Shown: piece after piece, positions 11,538 through 22,624 of the stretch | Layout of the letters: each line of letters begins with the position of its first letter | Numbering within the stretch: position 1 is the stretch's first letter | Assembly: GCA_012064385.1 (NCBI GenBank) | Contig: QRDG01000410.1 | Location: 583,517 to 647,516, forward strand | DNA length: 64,000 bases | From: Puccinellia tenuiflora | Lineage: Eukaryota > Streptophyta > Magnoliopsida > Poales > Poaceae | Direction: 5' to 3' | Made by a program: the position numbers and the translations under genes | The notes under the pieces: generated by a model | Seen by the model: only the letters and a program-made list of their open reading frames with translations | The model's database searches: none | What the model was told of the DNA's origin: nothing

Positions 11538-12204
11538 CTAGCTGCTCCTTTCAATTAGGCACCCATGGCGCAAGCAGCCCACGATCAGTTCTGTTGTGAT
11601 GCCCAAGGCCACGATTCTCTTGCTGATACTCCACGCGCTTAGGACGTATATAAATCGGTGGGACTCATTGCTAAAAAAAACAAGGTGGGACTAAATTTGA
11701 TTCTTTCTCTCTTGTGTGTTTTCTGAAAGTGAAAGGTAAACCAGAAAAATACAAGAAAGGTTTGTAAACAAATATGGTAAACACCCACTGGACCTGCCGG
11801 CCAAGAGACCCAGCCGAGCTAGCCAAGCAGAGGCCCAGCTAGGAGCCAATGCAGACCCTGCACTCAACCTTATCTGCTAGCTCGACTCACCCCAGCCGCA
11901 GCACGCCAGCGTCACCAATCCTCCTTGCTTTCCGCTGCCAGCGCCTGTCCCCCACCGGCGACGATCAACCCAAGCCGCGCTCCACCTCTGTCTCGCAGGC
12001 ATTGCTGGTCCGCTCGCCGCCTCCCCTCTTTTCTACTTCTTCCCTCGACGCCCCGAGCCTCACATCTCCTGCGCCAATGTGAAGCTACCGCCGGCGGCTT
12101 CTACTGTACCGGCCAACGACGGTCGCTCCTGTCGACGGATCTCCTTGCACCTGCACTGCCTCCCCGAAAACCATCCCGGCCGCCGCCGCCTACGTTGACC
12201 ACAT
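11538..12204. other. Unassigned sequence before the hAT element
   Basis: Contains a C-rich stretch from about 11840 with two overlapping plus-strand ORFs (from 11849 and 11925). The proteins are Ser/Pro/Arg-rich and match nothing I recognise. This may be the leader or first exon of a gene cut by the hAT insertion, because the sequence resumes at 29279. Confidence 0.3.
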
Positions 12205-12269
12205 CCACCACCCAGGCCCGGTCCTGGCCTTTCGAGGGCCTGGCACTAGTAGAAAACAGGGTATCCGTG

Positions 12270-12450
12270 CGACATTAGTCTCGACTCAGTTCTGGGCCGG
12301 GACTAGTGGTAGTTCTGGGCCGGGACTAGTGCTACCACTAGTCCCGGCCCGTCCCGCTCCAACGGCTAGGAGGCCGTCCTGGCACCCAGTCCCGGGCCGA
12401 GGCCTAGAACTAGTCCCGGGCTGTGATACCGCCCGGGACTAAAGGTCTCC
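12270..12450. repeat. CACTA left subterminal repeats
   Basis: Several direct and inverted copies of a CCGGGACTAG core. In En/Spm elements such repeats bind the element's own DNA-binding protein. Confidence 0.75.
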
Positions 12451-12505
12451 TGCCCAGCCAGCGCGGCAGGGTGGGGTATCACGGCTCGGGAGTAGTTGTC
12501 CACAC

Positions 12506-12512
12506 TATAAAT
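12506..12512 (+). promoter_or_regulatory. Putative TATA box of the CACTA TNP2 gene
   Basis: TATAAAT in CACACTATAAATGGCC, just inside the left subterminal repeats and about 550 bp before the TNP2 start. A non-coding first exon and leader intron are implied by the acceptor-like TGCAG immediately before the ATG. Confidence 0.5.
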
Positions 12513-13056
12513 GGCCGCTGCGCCCGAGCTCGAGCTCATTAATGGTGGCCATTTTTCCTCTTCAAATGCAGACGGGTCATGCCCAATTTTTTCTTCAAAA
12601 ATTGGTGATAATTCTCTAAATACAAGGTTTTAAAAGGTTAGCAACTTTATCCTTTTATCTCCTGTTGTTATTTTAGCTCAATGCAGTAAGTAGAGAGAGT
12701 TTTTCATGCTCTAGAAGTAGAGATTTTTTATGTGCAATTTTAGGCAAATTTTGATTAGGCAAAAAGACATTGAGAATTGAAACATGTTGTTTTAGACTTT
12801 TAGAGCTCAGAATGGAATGAGTTTTTCACTGCTAAATCCGTAATGAAAAGTTCTACAATTTTCATGTTAATTGTTTTGTCCAATATAAAAATTGTTGCAT
12901 GTAAATTTTTGAAAATTCATATTTCTACTACAATTCAACAAGTAAATGAGGTGTAAATGAGTAGATTTTTTTATAAATTAGTTGTGATGATCAACAACTT
13001 GTATAAAATTGGTTAAATTTGTTTTTTGATATACTTATACACAAAAATTAATGCAG

Positions 13057-16000
13057 ATGGTCAACCGGGAATGGATGTACAATGTTGACCGGCGCTCTGG
13101 GCAGTTCGCTAGTGGCTTGCATGAATTCCTCCGTGTGGCTGATGCGAACAAGCGGAAAGGTTTTGCATCATATCCGTGTTCTGACTGTAAGAATAAGAAA
13201 TCTTACTCAAACTCAAAAACCATTCAGGCCCACCTGTTACAGTGGGGTTTCATGCCCAGCTATAATTGTTGGACCCAGCACGGAGAGAGGAGGGTTATAA
13301 TGGAAGACAACGAAGAAGAAGAGGATAATGACAACTCCTATCATGAGTTCTATGGCCGATACGGTGATACTTCCATGGAGGAAGCTGAAGGGGAAGCTGA
13401 TCAAGGGGAAGCTGAAGAGGAGGCACATGATGAGCCCACTGATGATCTTGGTCAGACCATTGCTGATGCACGGAGAGACTGCGAAAGTGAAAAGGAGAGG
13501 GAGAAGTTCGATATAATGTTAGAGGATCACAACAAGTTGTTGTACCCAACTTGCGAAAATGGTCACAAAAAGCTGGGTACCACACTGGATTTGCTGCAAT
13601 GGAAGGCAGAGAACGGTGTGAGTGACAGGGCATTTGAGAAGTTGCTGCAAAAGTTGAAGAGTTTACTTCCGAAGGATAACGTATTGCCCGCCACTACGTA
13701 TGAAGCAAAAAAGGTTGTCTGCCCTCTAGGTTTAGAGGTTCATAAGATACATGCGTGCATTAATGACTGCATCCTCTATCGTGGTGAGTACGAGAACCTG
13801 GATGCATGTCCGGTATGCATTGCATTGCGGTATAAGATCAGACGAGATGACCCTGGTGATGTTGAGGGCGAGCCTCCCCGTAAGAGGGTTCCTGCCAAAG
13901 TGATGTGGTATGCTCCTATAATACCACGGTTGAAACGTTTGTTCAGAAACAAGGAGCATGCCAAGTTGTTGCGATGGCACAAAGAGGACCGTAAGTCAGA
14001 CGGGATGTTGAGACACCCCGCTGATGGGTCGCAGTGGAGAAAGATCGATAGAAAGTACGATGACTTTGCAGCTGACGCAAGAAACTTAAGATTTGGTCTA
14101 AGTACAGATGGCATGAATCCTTTTGGGGAACAGAGCTGCAGTCATAGCACCTGGCCTGTAACTCTATGTATCTACAACCTTCCTCCTTGGTTGTGCATGA
14201 AGCGGAAGTTCATTATGATGCCAGTGCTCATCCAAGGCCCGAGGCAACCGGGCAACGACATTGATGTGTACCTAAGGCCATTAGTTGAAGAACTTCTACA
14301 GTTGTGGGCCAAACCAGGTGTACCTGTGTGGGATGAGCACGAACAAAAGTCATTTAACCTACGAGCATTGCTTTTCGTAACCATCAATGATTGGCCTGCT
14401 CTTAGTAACATTTCAGGACAGACAAATAAGGGATACAAAGCATGCACACGCACTGTTTAGATGACACTGGAAGTATATATTTGAGTAAATGTAAAAAGTG
14501 TGTGTACCTGGGGCATCGTAGATTTCTTCCGAACAAGCATCCCACACGGAAGAAAGGAAAGCATTTCAACGGTGAGGCATGTCGCGAGCCGAAGCCTAAG
14601 GAACGGTCTAGTGCTGATGTATTTGCTATGGTCAAGGATTTGGATCATATAGTAACATTTGGAAAAGGTACTGGTGGACGATCTGTTCCGAGGGACGATG
14701 ACGGACGCGCACCCATGTGGAAGAAGAAATCTATATTTTGGGAGCTACCATATTGGATATTACTAGAGGTCCGCTCTGCAATCGACGTGATGCATGTGAC
14801 GAAGAATGTTTGCGTGAACCTGCTAGCCTTCTTGGGCGTGTATGGAAAGACAAGAGATACACCGGAAGCACGAGAGGACCAGCAACGTATGAAAGACCCA
14901 GGAGACCGGCATCCAGAACGGTTTCAAGGTCCTGTCAGCTACGCTCTTACCCCAGCAGAGAAGAAAATCTTTTTTGAATGCCTAAGAACTATCAAGGTCC
15001 CGTCTGGCTACTCGTCAAATATAAAGGGAATAATAAATATGGTAGAGAGAAAGTTCCAAAACCTAAAGTCTCATGACTGCCACGTGATTATGACGCAGTT
15101 TCTTCCGATTGCATTGAGGGGGCTTCTACTGGAAAATGTTCGAGTACCCATTGTGAAGCTATGTGCATTTCTCAATGCAATCTCTCAGAAGGTAATCAAT
15201 CCTGAAGATCTGCCACGGTTACAGAATGATGTGGTCCAATGTCTTGTCAGTTTTGAGTTGGTGTTCCCACCATCCTTTTTCGATATTATGACGCATGTCC
15301 TGGTTCACCTAGTTGAAGAGATCTCCATTCTCGGTCCTGTATTTCTACACAATATGTTCCCCTTTGAGAGGTTCATGGGAGTCTTAAAAAAATATGTCCG
15401 GAACCGCGCTAGGCCAAAAGGAAGCATCTCAAAGGGCTACGGAACAGAGGAGGTCATTGAGTTTTGTGTTGATTTTGTTCCTGGTCTTAAGCCGATTGGT
15501 CTTCCTCAATCACGACATGAGGGGAGACTGAGTGGCAAAGGCACTCTAGGAAGGAAATCAATAACTTGTGATGACGGACATTCTCACACTGAAGCACATT
15601 ACACAGTTCTACAGAATTCCACCTTGGCGGCTCCGTATATCGAGGAACACAAGAGAAGTCTACGCTCGAACAACCCTGGAAAGAATGACGACTGGATTAG
15701 AAATCAACACATGAAGAATTTCGGCGGTTGGTTGCAAGCACATATCGTCACAAACAACACATCCAATGAGTTGCAATTGTTGTGCATGTCACAAGCTTCT
15801 ACTATATGGACTTACCAAGGATACGAGATAAATGGGAATACATTTTACACGATCGCCCAAGATAAAAAGAGCACCAACCAAAATAGTGGTGTCCGCTTTG
15901 ATGCAACAAACATCGATTGGTCAAAAACCACATATTATGGTTTTGTAGAGGAGATATGGGAACTTGACTATGGACCTACTTTTAAGGTCCCCTTGTTTCG

Positions 16001-16418
16001 TTGCAAATGGGTCAACCTGGCTGACGATGGGGTAAAGGTAGACAATCTGTACGGGATGACAACAGTGGATCTTAACAATCTTGGGTACAGAGACGAACCA
16101 TTCATCCTAGCCAATGATGTGGCCCAGGTTTTTTATGTGAAGGACATGTCTACCAAACCGAGAAAAAGGAAAAATAAGGAAAAAAATACATCAGTCGACG
16201 GTGAGCCAAAGCGTCATATAGTTCTTCCCGGGAAAAGAAACATCATGGGAGTGGAGGACAAGACAGACATGTCAGAAGATTATGAGAAGTTTCATGAAAT
16301 CCCACAATTCAAAGTGAAAACTGACCCAAGCATCGTGTTAAATGATGAAGATTGTCCATGGCTACGGCGCAATCAGAAGAAAGGGACACACACGAATAAA
16401 CAAGTGAACACTAGATAG
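13057..16418 (+). pseudogene. CACTA TNP2-type transposase with one frameshift
   Basis: This is the catalytic transposase of the element, which cuts at the CACTA ends. The chosen ATG at 13057 directly follows TGCAG, a splice acceptor; an upstream ATG at 13051 is in frame. Domains in order: a transposase-associated N-terminal domain (starting VNREWMYN, with Cys-Cys motif SYPCSDCKNKK), the Transposase_21 core (GLSTDGMNPF through the NISGQTNKGYKAC motif), then DUF4218 (from about 14950) and DUF4216 (about 15930-16140). A 2-nt insertion at about 14446-14450 shifts the frame after NKGYKACT. Both sides are otherwise open, giving about 1119 residues if the frame were continuous. A programmed shift is possible but I see no slippery site, so simple mutation is likelier. 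Confidence 0.92.
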
Positions 16419-16488
16419 GGATGTTGTTGGTGATGTGTAATAATTAATATATTAAACTTTTTATCAAATGCACACGGTTTCCAGGTGC

Positions 16489-16582
16489 TCTAAAGAAACA
16501 CACGATCCGTGTGCTTCTGATCCAACGACTCACAAGAGCTCGAAGGAAACACACGATCCGTGTGCTTCCGATCCAACGATTC
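16489..16582 (+). repeat. Left inverted repeat around the CACTA antisense gene
   Basis: Two copies of a unit containing ACACACGATCCGTGTGCTTC and GATCCAACGA. It is an imperfect reverse complement of 17460-17540. The internal ACACGATCCGTGT is itself palindromic. Confidence 0.65.
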
Positions 16583-16827
16583 AACATCTCAACAATCTAG
16601 GGTACATAGACGAGAACCACATTTGACCTAACATCTCAACAATCTAGGATACATAGACTACCTTAACATCTCAACAATCTAGGATACATAGACTACCTTA
16701 ACATCTCAACAATCTAGGGTACATAGAGACGAACCACATTTGGCCTAACGTCTCAACAATCTAGGGTACATAGACGCGAACCACATTTGACCTAACGTCT
16801 CAACAATCTAGGGTACATAGACGAACC
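16582..16827. repeat. Tandem array, six copies of a CTCAACAATCTAGG unit
   Basis: Six copies of CTCAACAATCTAGG(G/A)TACAT, spaced 34 or about 48 bp apart, depending on whether an ACCACATTTG spacer is present. The array abuts the stop codon of the antisense gene and lies in its 3' flank. Confidence 0.85.
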
Positions 16828-16831
16828 AGGT

Positions 16832-17368
16832 TTAGTCATACTCCTGCCTAGGCATATAATACATGTACTCGTAGTCCCCGTCGTCGTCGCTACTGTCATC
16901 CGATGGCGCTCGCGGCGCGAACCTCGACGGGGGAGGATGCCTGGACTGAATCTGAGGGTAGCCCAGGCGGGGGTTATCGCCCCTCGTGATGTAGTTCATG
17001 ACGCCCTGGAGAGTCCGGCCGCCCCACCACAGCCGACGGCCGGCCTCGTTGAAGTTCGGAGGAGGCGGGCCGTCCCTCTCATACAGGGCGAGCGCCCTCT
17101 CACGCCGATTGATGAAGAAGGCGTCCCAGGTCGGGCGGTAGTCGGGATTCCAGAGGGGATCCCTCCGCTGCTCTGGCGTGAGCATGAAGTTGTAGTGGTT
17201 CGTGATGGCCGCCCGACGGGCCCTACCTAGAGGGGTAGGAGGGACCGGCACGCCTCCGGCGCTCAGCCACCAGCCGGTGGGGACGCGGTAGCCGGGCGGG
17301 CAGGGGTAGTTCGAGGTGCAAAGCTCCTCCGCCTCAGGGACGGTTAGAGTGGGTTCGGTGGAAGCCAT
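16832..17368 (-). CDS. CACTA-internal antisense gene, 178 residues, unknown function
   Basis: A minus-strand ORF runs from ATG 17368 to a stop at 16832. The ATG was chosen because a TATA box lies about 60 bp upstream; the longer ORF back to 17551 would include that TATA. The protein begins MASTEPTLTVPEAEEL, has a conserved-looking core with WWLSAGGVPVPP, LTPEQRRDPLW and WDAFFINRRERAL, and ends in an acidic, tyrosine-rich tail (SDDSSDDDGDYEYMYY). I see no signal peptide, membrane segment or zinc finger. It sits between, and opposite to, the two transposition genes, inside an inverted repeat. I do not recognise a characterised family. It may be a CACTA accessory protein or a captured host gene. 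Confidence 0.6.
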   Translation of the reverse strand: MASTEPTLTVPEAEELCTSNYPCPPGYRVPTGWWLSAGGVPVPPTPLGRARRAAITNHYNFMLTPEQRRDPLWNPDYRPTWDAFFINRRERALALYERDGPPPPNFNEAGRRLWWGGRTLQGVMNYITRGDNPRLGYPQIQSRHPPPSRFAPRAPSDDSSDDDGDYEYMYYMPRQEYD

Positions 17369-17426
17369 GGGAGAGAGTTGCAGATATGAGTTCAGATGTG
17401 CTATGACAATGGCAACCAAGCATACA

Positions 17427-17434
17427 TATATATA
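17427..17434 (-). promoter_or_regulatory. TATA box of the antisense gene
   Basis: TATATATA on the minus strand about 60 bp upstream of the ATG at 17368, between the right inverted repeat arm and the coding region. Confidence 0.5.
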
Positions 17435-17459
17435 GTGAGAAATGGTGGGAAGAATCATA

Positions 17460-17540
17460 CGGATCGTGTGTTTACTTCGAGCGCTTCTGAGCCGTTGGAT
17501 CAACTGTGTGTTTCTTTCGAGCGCTTGTGAGCCGTTGGAT
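17460..17540 (-). repeat. Right inverted repeat around the antisense gene
   Basis: Contains ACGGATCGTGTGTTT and two GAGCCGTTGGAT blocks, the reverse complement of the 16489-16582 motifs with several mismatches. Confidence 0.65.
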
Positions 17541-17570
17541 GGTGTGCACACTGATCAGCTGTGTGTTAAG

Positions 17571-17611
17571 TCCCGGTTTGCCACGAACCGGGACTAAAGG
17601 CCCTCCACGTG
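17571..17611. repeat. Internal GGGACT palindrome
   Basis: GTCCCGGTTTGCCACGAACC followed by GGGACTAAAGG is the same style as the CACTA subterminal repeats, but lies in the middle of the element. Confidence 0.6.
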
Positions 17612-17644
17612 AACTGACAGTCACAATAAGGCACGCATACCAAA

Positions 17645-17996
17645 ATGGCACAGTTCATACATCATTCAAACAGGTGTAAGGATGATATATTCATATTCAT
17701 TATTTTTTTCTGATAATAATAGACATATCATTTGTATTAATTAAATATTTAAAATAAAAGTTATGCATTTCTGAAAATTCTTATTTATTTGAGTGCATTT
17801 TTAAATTGAAAATGGCACAGTTCATATATCATTTAAACAGGTGTAAGGATGATATATTCATATTCATTATTTTTTTCTGATAATAATAGACATATCATTT
17901 GTATTAATTGAATATTTAAAATAAAAGTTATGCATTTCTGAAAATTCTTATTTATTTGAGTGCATTTTTAAATTAAAAATGGCACAGTTCATATAC
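17645..17996. repeat. AT-rich tandem duplication, 167-bp period
   Basis: Units start at 17645 and 17812, with the first bases of a third at 17979 (ATGGCACAGTTCATA). The copies differ at only a few positions, so the duplication is young. Confidence 0.9.
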
Positions 17997-18173
17997 AAAG
18001 TAGTAATCAGTCCCGGGTCGTAACACAACCCGGGACTGTATGTCTGGAGAGCGCGCGAAACATTTCAGCCGCGAAAATTCACCTCCAGTCCCGGGTCATG
18101 TTACGACCCGCGACTAAAGGCTATGCAGTCCCGGGTGGTGCCACGACCCGGGACTGATTACTACTTTGTATAT
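17991..18173. repeat. Perfect 31-bp inverted repeat, 121-bp loop
   Basis: The arm at 17991-18021 is the exact reverse complement of 18143-18173. Each arm contains AGTCCCGGGT and a TATA-like TTTGTATAT. The loop has further GTCCCGGGT/ACCCGGGAC pairs. The structure could fold as a large cruciform and lies directly upstream of the protease-bearing CACTA gene. Confidence 0.9.
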
Positions 18174-18176
18174 ATT
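18167..18176 (+). promoter_or_regulatory. Putative TATA box of the second CACTA gene
   Basis: TGTATATATT at the outer end of the inverted repeat's right arm. It is followed by a CpG-rich leader, a possible leader donor (CCGCCAG/GTCTTG near 18658) and an acceptor TGTAG immediately before the ATG at 18884. Confidence 0.4.
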
Positions 18177-18298
18177 TCGACGCCTTCGTCGTTTCCCGAG
18201 CAAAGGCGATCCAGACGAGAGAATACAGGGGAGGTGCTGCCCAATTTTCGCGTGACCTCCATCGCGCCGCCGCCTCCATCGCGCCGCCCTCCCTCGTC

Positions 18299-18650
18299 GG
18301 TGAGGGGCCACCGCCGTCCCCCTCCCTCGTCTCCGGCCGCCGCGTGATCCCCCTCGACCTCGGGAGCCCACCGCCACAATCCCTCGTCTCCGGGAGCCCC
18401 CTCCCTCGTCGGTGAGGGGCCACCGCCGTCCCCCTCCCTCGTCTCCGGCCGCCGCGTGATCCCCCTCGACCTCGGGAGCCCACACCGCCGCTCTCCCTCG
18501 TCTCCGAGAGCCCCCTCCCTCGTCGGTGAGGGGCCACCGCCGTCCCCCTCCCTCGTCTCCGGCCGCCGCGTGATCCCCCTCGACCTCGGGAGCCCACCGC
18601 CGCCGTCCCTCGTCTTCGGGAGCCCTCGAGCTCGTCTCCGGCCACCGCCA
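18299..18650. repeat. CpG-rich tandem repeat, 112-114 bp period, three copies
   Basis: Copies of a unit starting GGTGAGGGGCCACCGCCGTC begin near 18299, 18411 and 18525. They form the likely 5' leader of the following gene. Long ORFs on either strand here come from composition. Confidence 0.85.
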
Positions 18651-18883
18651 CCGCCAGGTCTTGCCTGCACAAGCAGATTGCATTAAAAACATATTGGTGT
18701 TAGAAATTATAGTTAGAAACATATAATTTATATTTAGTTAGAAACATATTGGTGTTAGAAATTATAGTTATAAAAAGTGGAGTAAAGTTATAGTTAGAAA
18801 AATTGGTGCTAAGGTTTTTAGTTAGAAATTGTGTTAGAAAATTTATTAGAGAAGTAATTATATATGTCCTTTTATAAATGTAG

Positions 18884-21800
18884 ATGGATCACAACTCCCA
18901 CGGTGGCGGAGATGAACCTGAATTTCTATCGACCCACGATGAGGGCAATGCCCGGATTTTGAACATTATAAGAGGGCAATGTCGTGGTTTTGAAGAAGAC
19001 GAAAATTTTCTTGATGGAGAGCTAGAACAACGGCTTGACCAGGTGGACGAAGCCGAGATATCGTCATTTTTGAATCCATCCGGTGATGGAGAGGAGGAAG
19101 ATGAAGGGCAGACAAACAACGATATTGACCCCTCGATTACAACCGGCGAGGTGTGTATAGATATATATAAAGCCTCTTGTACAAGAAAAAAGATATTTGA
19201 TCCATATATATATTTATATTAATCACTCTTTCTTCTATTTTAGCCCTCCGGATCGAAGACCTCGAACCCTAAGCGAAAAACTCGAGGCCGGAACAAAACG
19301 TTGGATCCGAATCAAAGGTTCACCATCGATGTAGTAGACGATGTTACTGGAAAACCGAATCATCCAGAAGACAACGGGAGGATGTTCGTAAGTCTTGTTA
19401 GGGACCACGTTGCGATCACCTTCCAAGAATGGAATAAGCCAAAGAAAGCAGGGCCGGAATTCACTAGTTATGTCAACGATGAAATCAAAAATAACCTTTG
19501 GGAGAAGCTCATATCACATTTCATTCTACCTCCAGAGTATGAAGAATTTGAGGCAGATGGTACTACCCCAGTTCCGGGTAGGCGTGAGAGAAGAGAGAGA
19601 GTCAAGAATTTTGCTCTATCGAAGATGGCCGAACTATTCCGCCGCCACAAGAATGAATTATACAGTAATTATGTCGTGGTAGGGAAAACTCCAGATTGGA
19701 AAGGAAAATATGAGGGATTGCGAGAACAGTGGCCCGCTTTTGTAGAGTACAAGAATTCTCCTCAAGCCAAGGCAAGGTCTGCAAAAAATAAGCTGAATGC
19801 TGAGAAGAAGATATACCACCATAGATTGGGGCCAGGTGGCTACAAGACTGCCATGCCTAAGTGGGAAGCTATCGAGGCCGACTTGAGGAGCAGAGGGATC
19901 CCTGTAGGTACAGATGGATGGGACGAGAGGGCAAAGTTATGGTGGTACGCGCATGGGGGAAAGTTGGATCTAGAAACAGGTGAGTGCGTTTTTCAAGGGC
20001 AAATTGTACAACCCACCAAAGATATTATTAAAGCAATGGAAGATGCTCAAAAAGGATTGTTCCGACCCGATAGAGAGAAAGACGTCCTGTCGCGTGCCCT
20101 CGGGAACAATGAAAAAGGTGGACGGGCACGAGGCAGAGGCGGTATTCCGTGGAAGGAAGCGTTTCCCGAGTGCGCTGATAGTTATAGAAGCCGTAAGAGA
20201 CGAAAGGACCGGGAAGCAGACCGCCTCAGAAAGTTAGAAAATGAACTAGCTGGGGTGAAGAAGGTAGTAGAAGCACTTAGCCAACGATCATATCATCAGT
20301 CGCATGAAGATTTTCCATTATTAGAGAATAGCCAGCGGAGAAGCAGCGTGGCCTCCACGGAGGTCCAGGTTGATGATCAACTGCAGAATGTTGCACCGAT
20401 ACTGGCGCCTCACTACCCCGTGGATGATGTGAGAGAGATGACACCATGTGAGCTATATCAGCCAATGATGAACCTGACCATCAAGGTGGCTACCACCACT
20501 GCTTTACCTTGTACAGCTGAATCACTCCACCATGGGAATCCCATTCCACGTGGCTATGCTCGTGTCTCGGTGGATGACCTACTGGAGGGGTATGAGGAAC
20601 TAGAGATTGACATCGCTACACCGGAAGGCGATAAAAAACTGGGAGATGTCAAGCGCCAGATCATTCTATGGAAAAAGATGTATATCAAGTTTCCAGGCTC
20701 GGCGCCAAGGCCATCGACGTCTCCGAGACTGCCTCCAAGTCCAGCGGCCTCCACCCATGACCGTCGACCACCAAGTCCAGCGGCCTCCCCCCATGGCCGT
20801 CGACCACCAAGTCCAGCGGCCTCCCCCCATGGCCGTCGACCACCAAGTCCAGCGGCCTCCACCCATGGCCGTCGACGTACAAGTCCTCCTCCACGCAACA
20901 CTCCCCCGCCCCCCCATGCTCATAAGGAACGGTTCATTGATGCCACCGCTCTCCCGCGCCATACTCAGAAGAAGCAGAAAGGTCCCAAGATAGTCGACAT
21001 CCCAAGTTATCCTCCCAAGAGAGGACCTAATGGCTTGACTCATGAGGAAAACGAGGCGATGGTGGCTGCCCACAACAAGAAATTGTTTGAACCAAAAAAG
21101 CCCGAGCCAAAGCAGGTATATGATCCAAAGCAGGTAAAGTGGGCTACGGACATGCTTAACCATCCATCCCAAATATCGATGAATCTGCCAAATGACTATG
21201 ATCGTGAACTTCGAAAGCAGGCACGTGAGCAGCAGAAGAACAAAAGAGATGCAAAATGCGGGAGGCAAATTGCCCAGCTCGGACAGCAGAAAAAACAAAC
21301 AGTCTCCCCGCTCAAAGTTGATATCGATAAGGAATTCCAAACTGCTATGGATAAGGACCTGGACCCCAGAGCCATAGCTGCTGCTACAGAACTTGGTATC
21401 ACTTTATCGCAGGCCAAGAAAATGGCTGAAGAACAGCATATGACTATTGGTCAACTTTTAGGCTATGAACATCCAGATACAAAGCCGGCATATCAATATG
21501 TGAAAGGGAAGCCTATGTTGGAGAATGAGGACGAGCTCAGGCATCTACCAACAAATATGCGAATGCTGCACAACTGGTACATGCTGCACACATCAAAGAA
21601 CGGCGCGAAAGACTTTCTTATGCTGCCGATTAAAGAACAGCATCACTTCAAGGAATACTTTATATTCGTTCAAATGACTGAACTGTTTCAGTTATACAAT
21701 AAGCGTGAGCTCGACAAATCTATCATGGGTGTCTATTGTCTGTAAGTCATCTATTTTCCTATTTAAGTCTCTATCAGCTCGTTCATTGACTGTATTATAT

Positions 21801-22624
21801 TATCTGAGTATATATCCTTTTGTACGCTATTAACTATGCAGAATGAAGATGCTTGAATGCAAAAGAGCTAGAATGTTCGAGGTTGGGTTCATTGATCCAA
21901 CTATCATTAATGAAAAGATGTTACTAGATCACCCCGAGGACGTGGAGGCTGACCTGACCACCTTTTTAATCAAGCAAGCTGAGTGCTCGGAAATATTATT
22001 TCCTTACGCCTTCAAGTGAGTGTTTCCGTCTTGTACAAATTTTTATTTGACCTTTCTCGATGTTAAGCGTAATATTGATGAGTTATGCATGTCTGCTACG
22101 TCCGCAGTGGCCACTGGATTCTGCTAGACATTCAAGTTGACAAGTCCATAGTTGAATTCCAGGACTCATTGAATTGGAGCCTTTCGTTGTGGAGCAACAT
22201 GCAACATATGCTCCAGAGGTAATGTCATATATTGAGCTCAATCGTTCGTTAATTTCCTGGTATCAAGTAATTAATAACTTGTTTTGTTCATTTTCATTGC
22301 CAAAGCAGGTGTTGGAAAAAATTCATAAAGGCAGTAAATGGTCCATTCAAAGAGAAGCTACAATTTAAAAGGGTGATAAATACTCCACAGCAGCCACAAG
22401 GGACTAGCTTATGTGGTTTCTACATTTGCGAGTTCATTCGCGAGCTAACCACAGAGCGGAGATCGGTTGGTCATCACGAGTTGCGGGAGTGGCTGGAACC
22501 AGAACGGCGCGTACGGGTTATTCAAGAGGAATTGGCGGGATTTTTCTTGAAGGAGATCATCCATGAAAAGGGAGAACATTATCTTTCAGACGAGGAACTA
22601 ATTCACTATCGCCCTAATGTATGA
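18884..22624 (+). CDS. CACTA transposase-24/Ulp1 protease fusion gene, five exons
   Basis: Exons 18884-19150, 19244-21741, 21842-22015, 22108-22218 and 22309-22624 all have GT/AG introns. They join into one uninterrupted frame of 1121 residues. Residues about 135-340 match the Ptta/En/Spm plant transposase domain (Transposase_24), probably the DNA-binding partner of TNP2. A basic coiled stretch follows near 400-430, then four 12-residue SPAAS-HGRRPP repeats (about 586-635). The C-terminal 150 residues are a Ulp1/C48 cysteine protease fold with GHWILLD (His982), Asp999, Gln1047 and Cys1052 in SLCGFY. Ulp1 enzymes cut SUMO or related modifiers. Such protease domains are known in plant CACTA and Mutator-like elements. 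No frameshift is seen, so this copy could still be expressed. Confidence 0.88.
20733..20880 (+). repeat. 36-bp in-frame tandem repeat, four copies
   Basis: Encodes SPAAS(T/P)H(D/G)RRPP repeats in exon 2 of the fusion gene. The opposite strand reads as a long spurious ORF. Confidence 0.9.

Noticed and set aside
16582..16827. Regular direct repeats resembling a CRISPR array
   Set aside because: Spacing is irregular, spacers are themselves repeated, and the context is a plant CACTA element.
18114..18722. Overlapping Arg/Gly-rich ORFs on the minus strand
   Set aside because: Produced by the 112-114 bp CpG-rich tandem repeat in three frames; not protein-like.
20554..21340. Minus-strand ORFs opposite the CACTA fusion gene
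   Set aside because: Shadow of the 36-bp SPAAS repeat and flanking exon on the plus strand.
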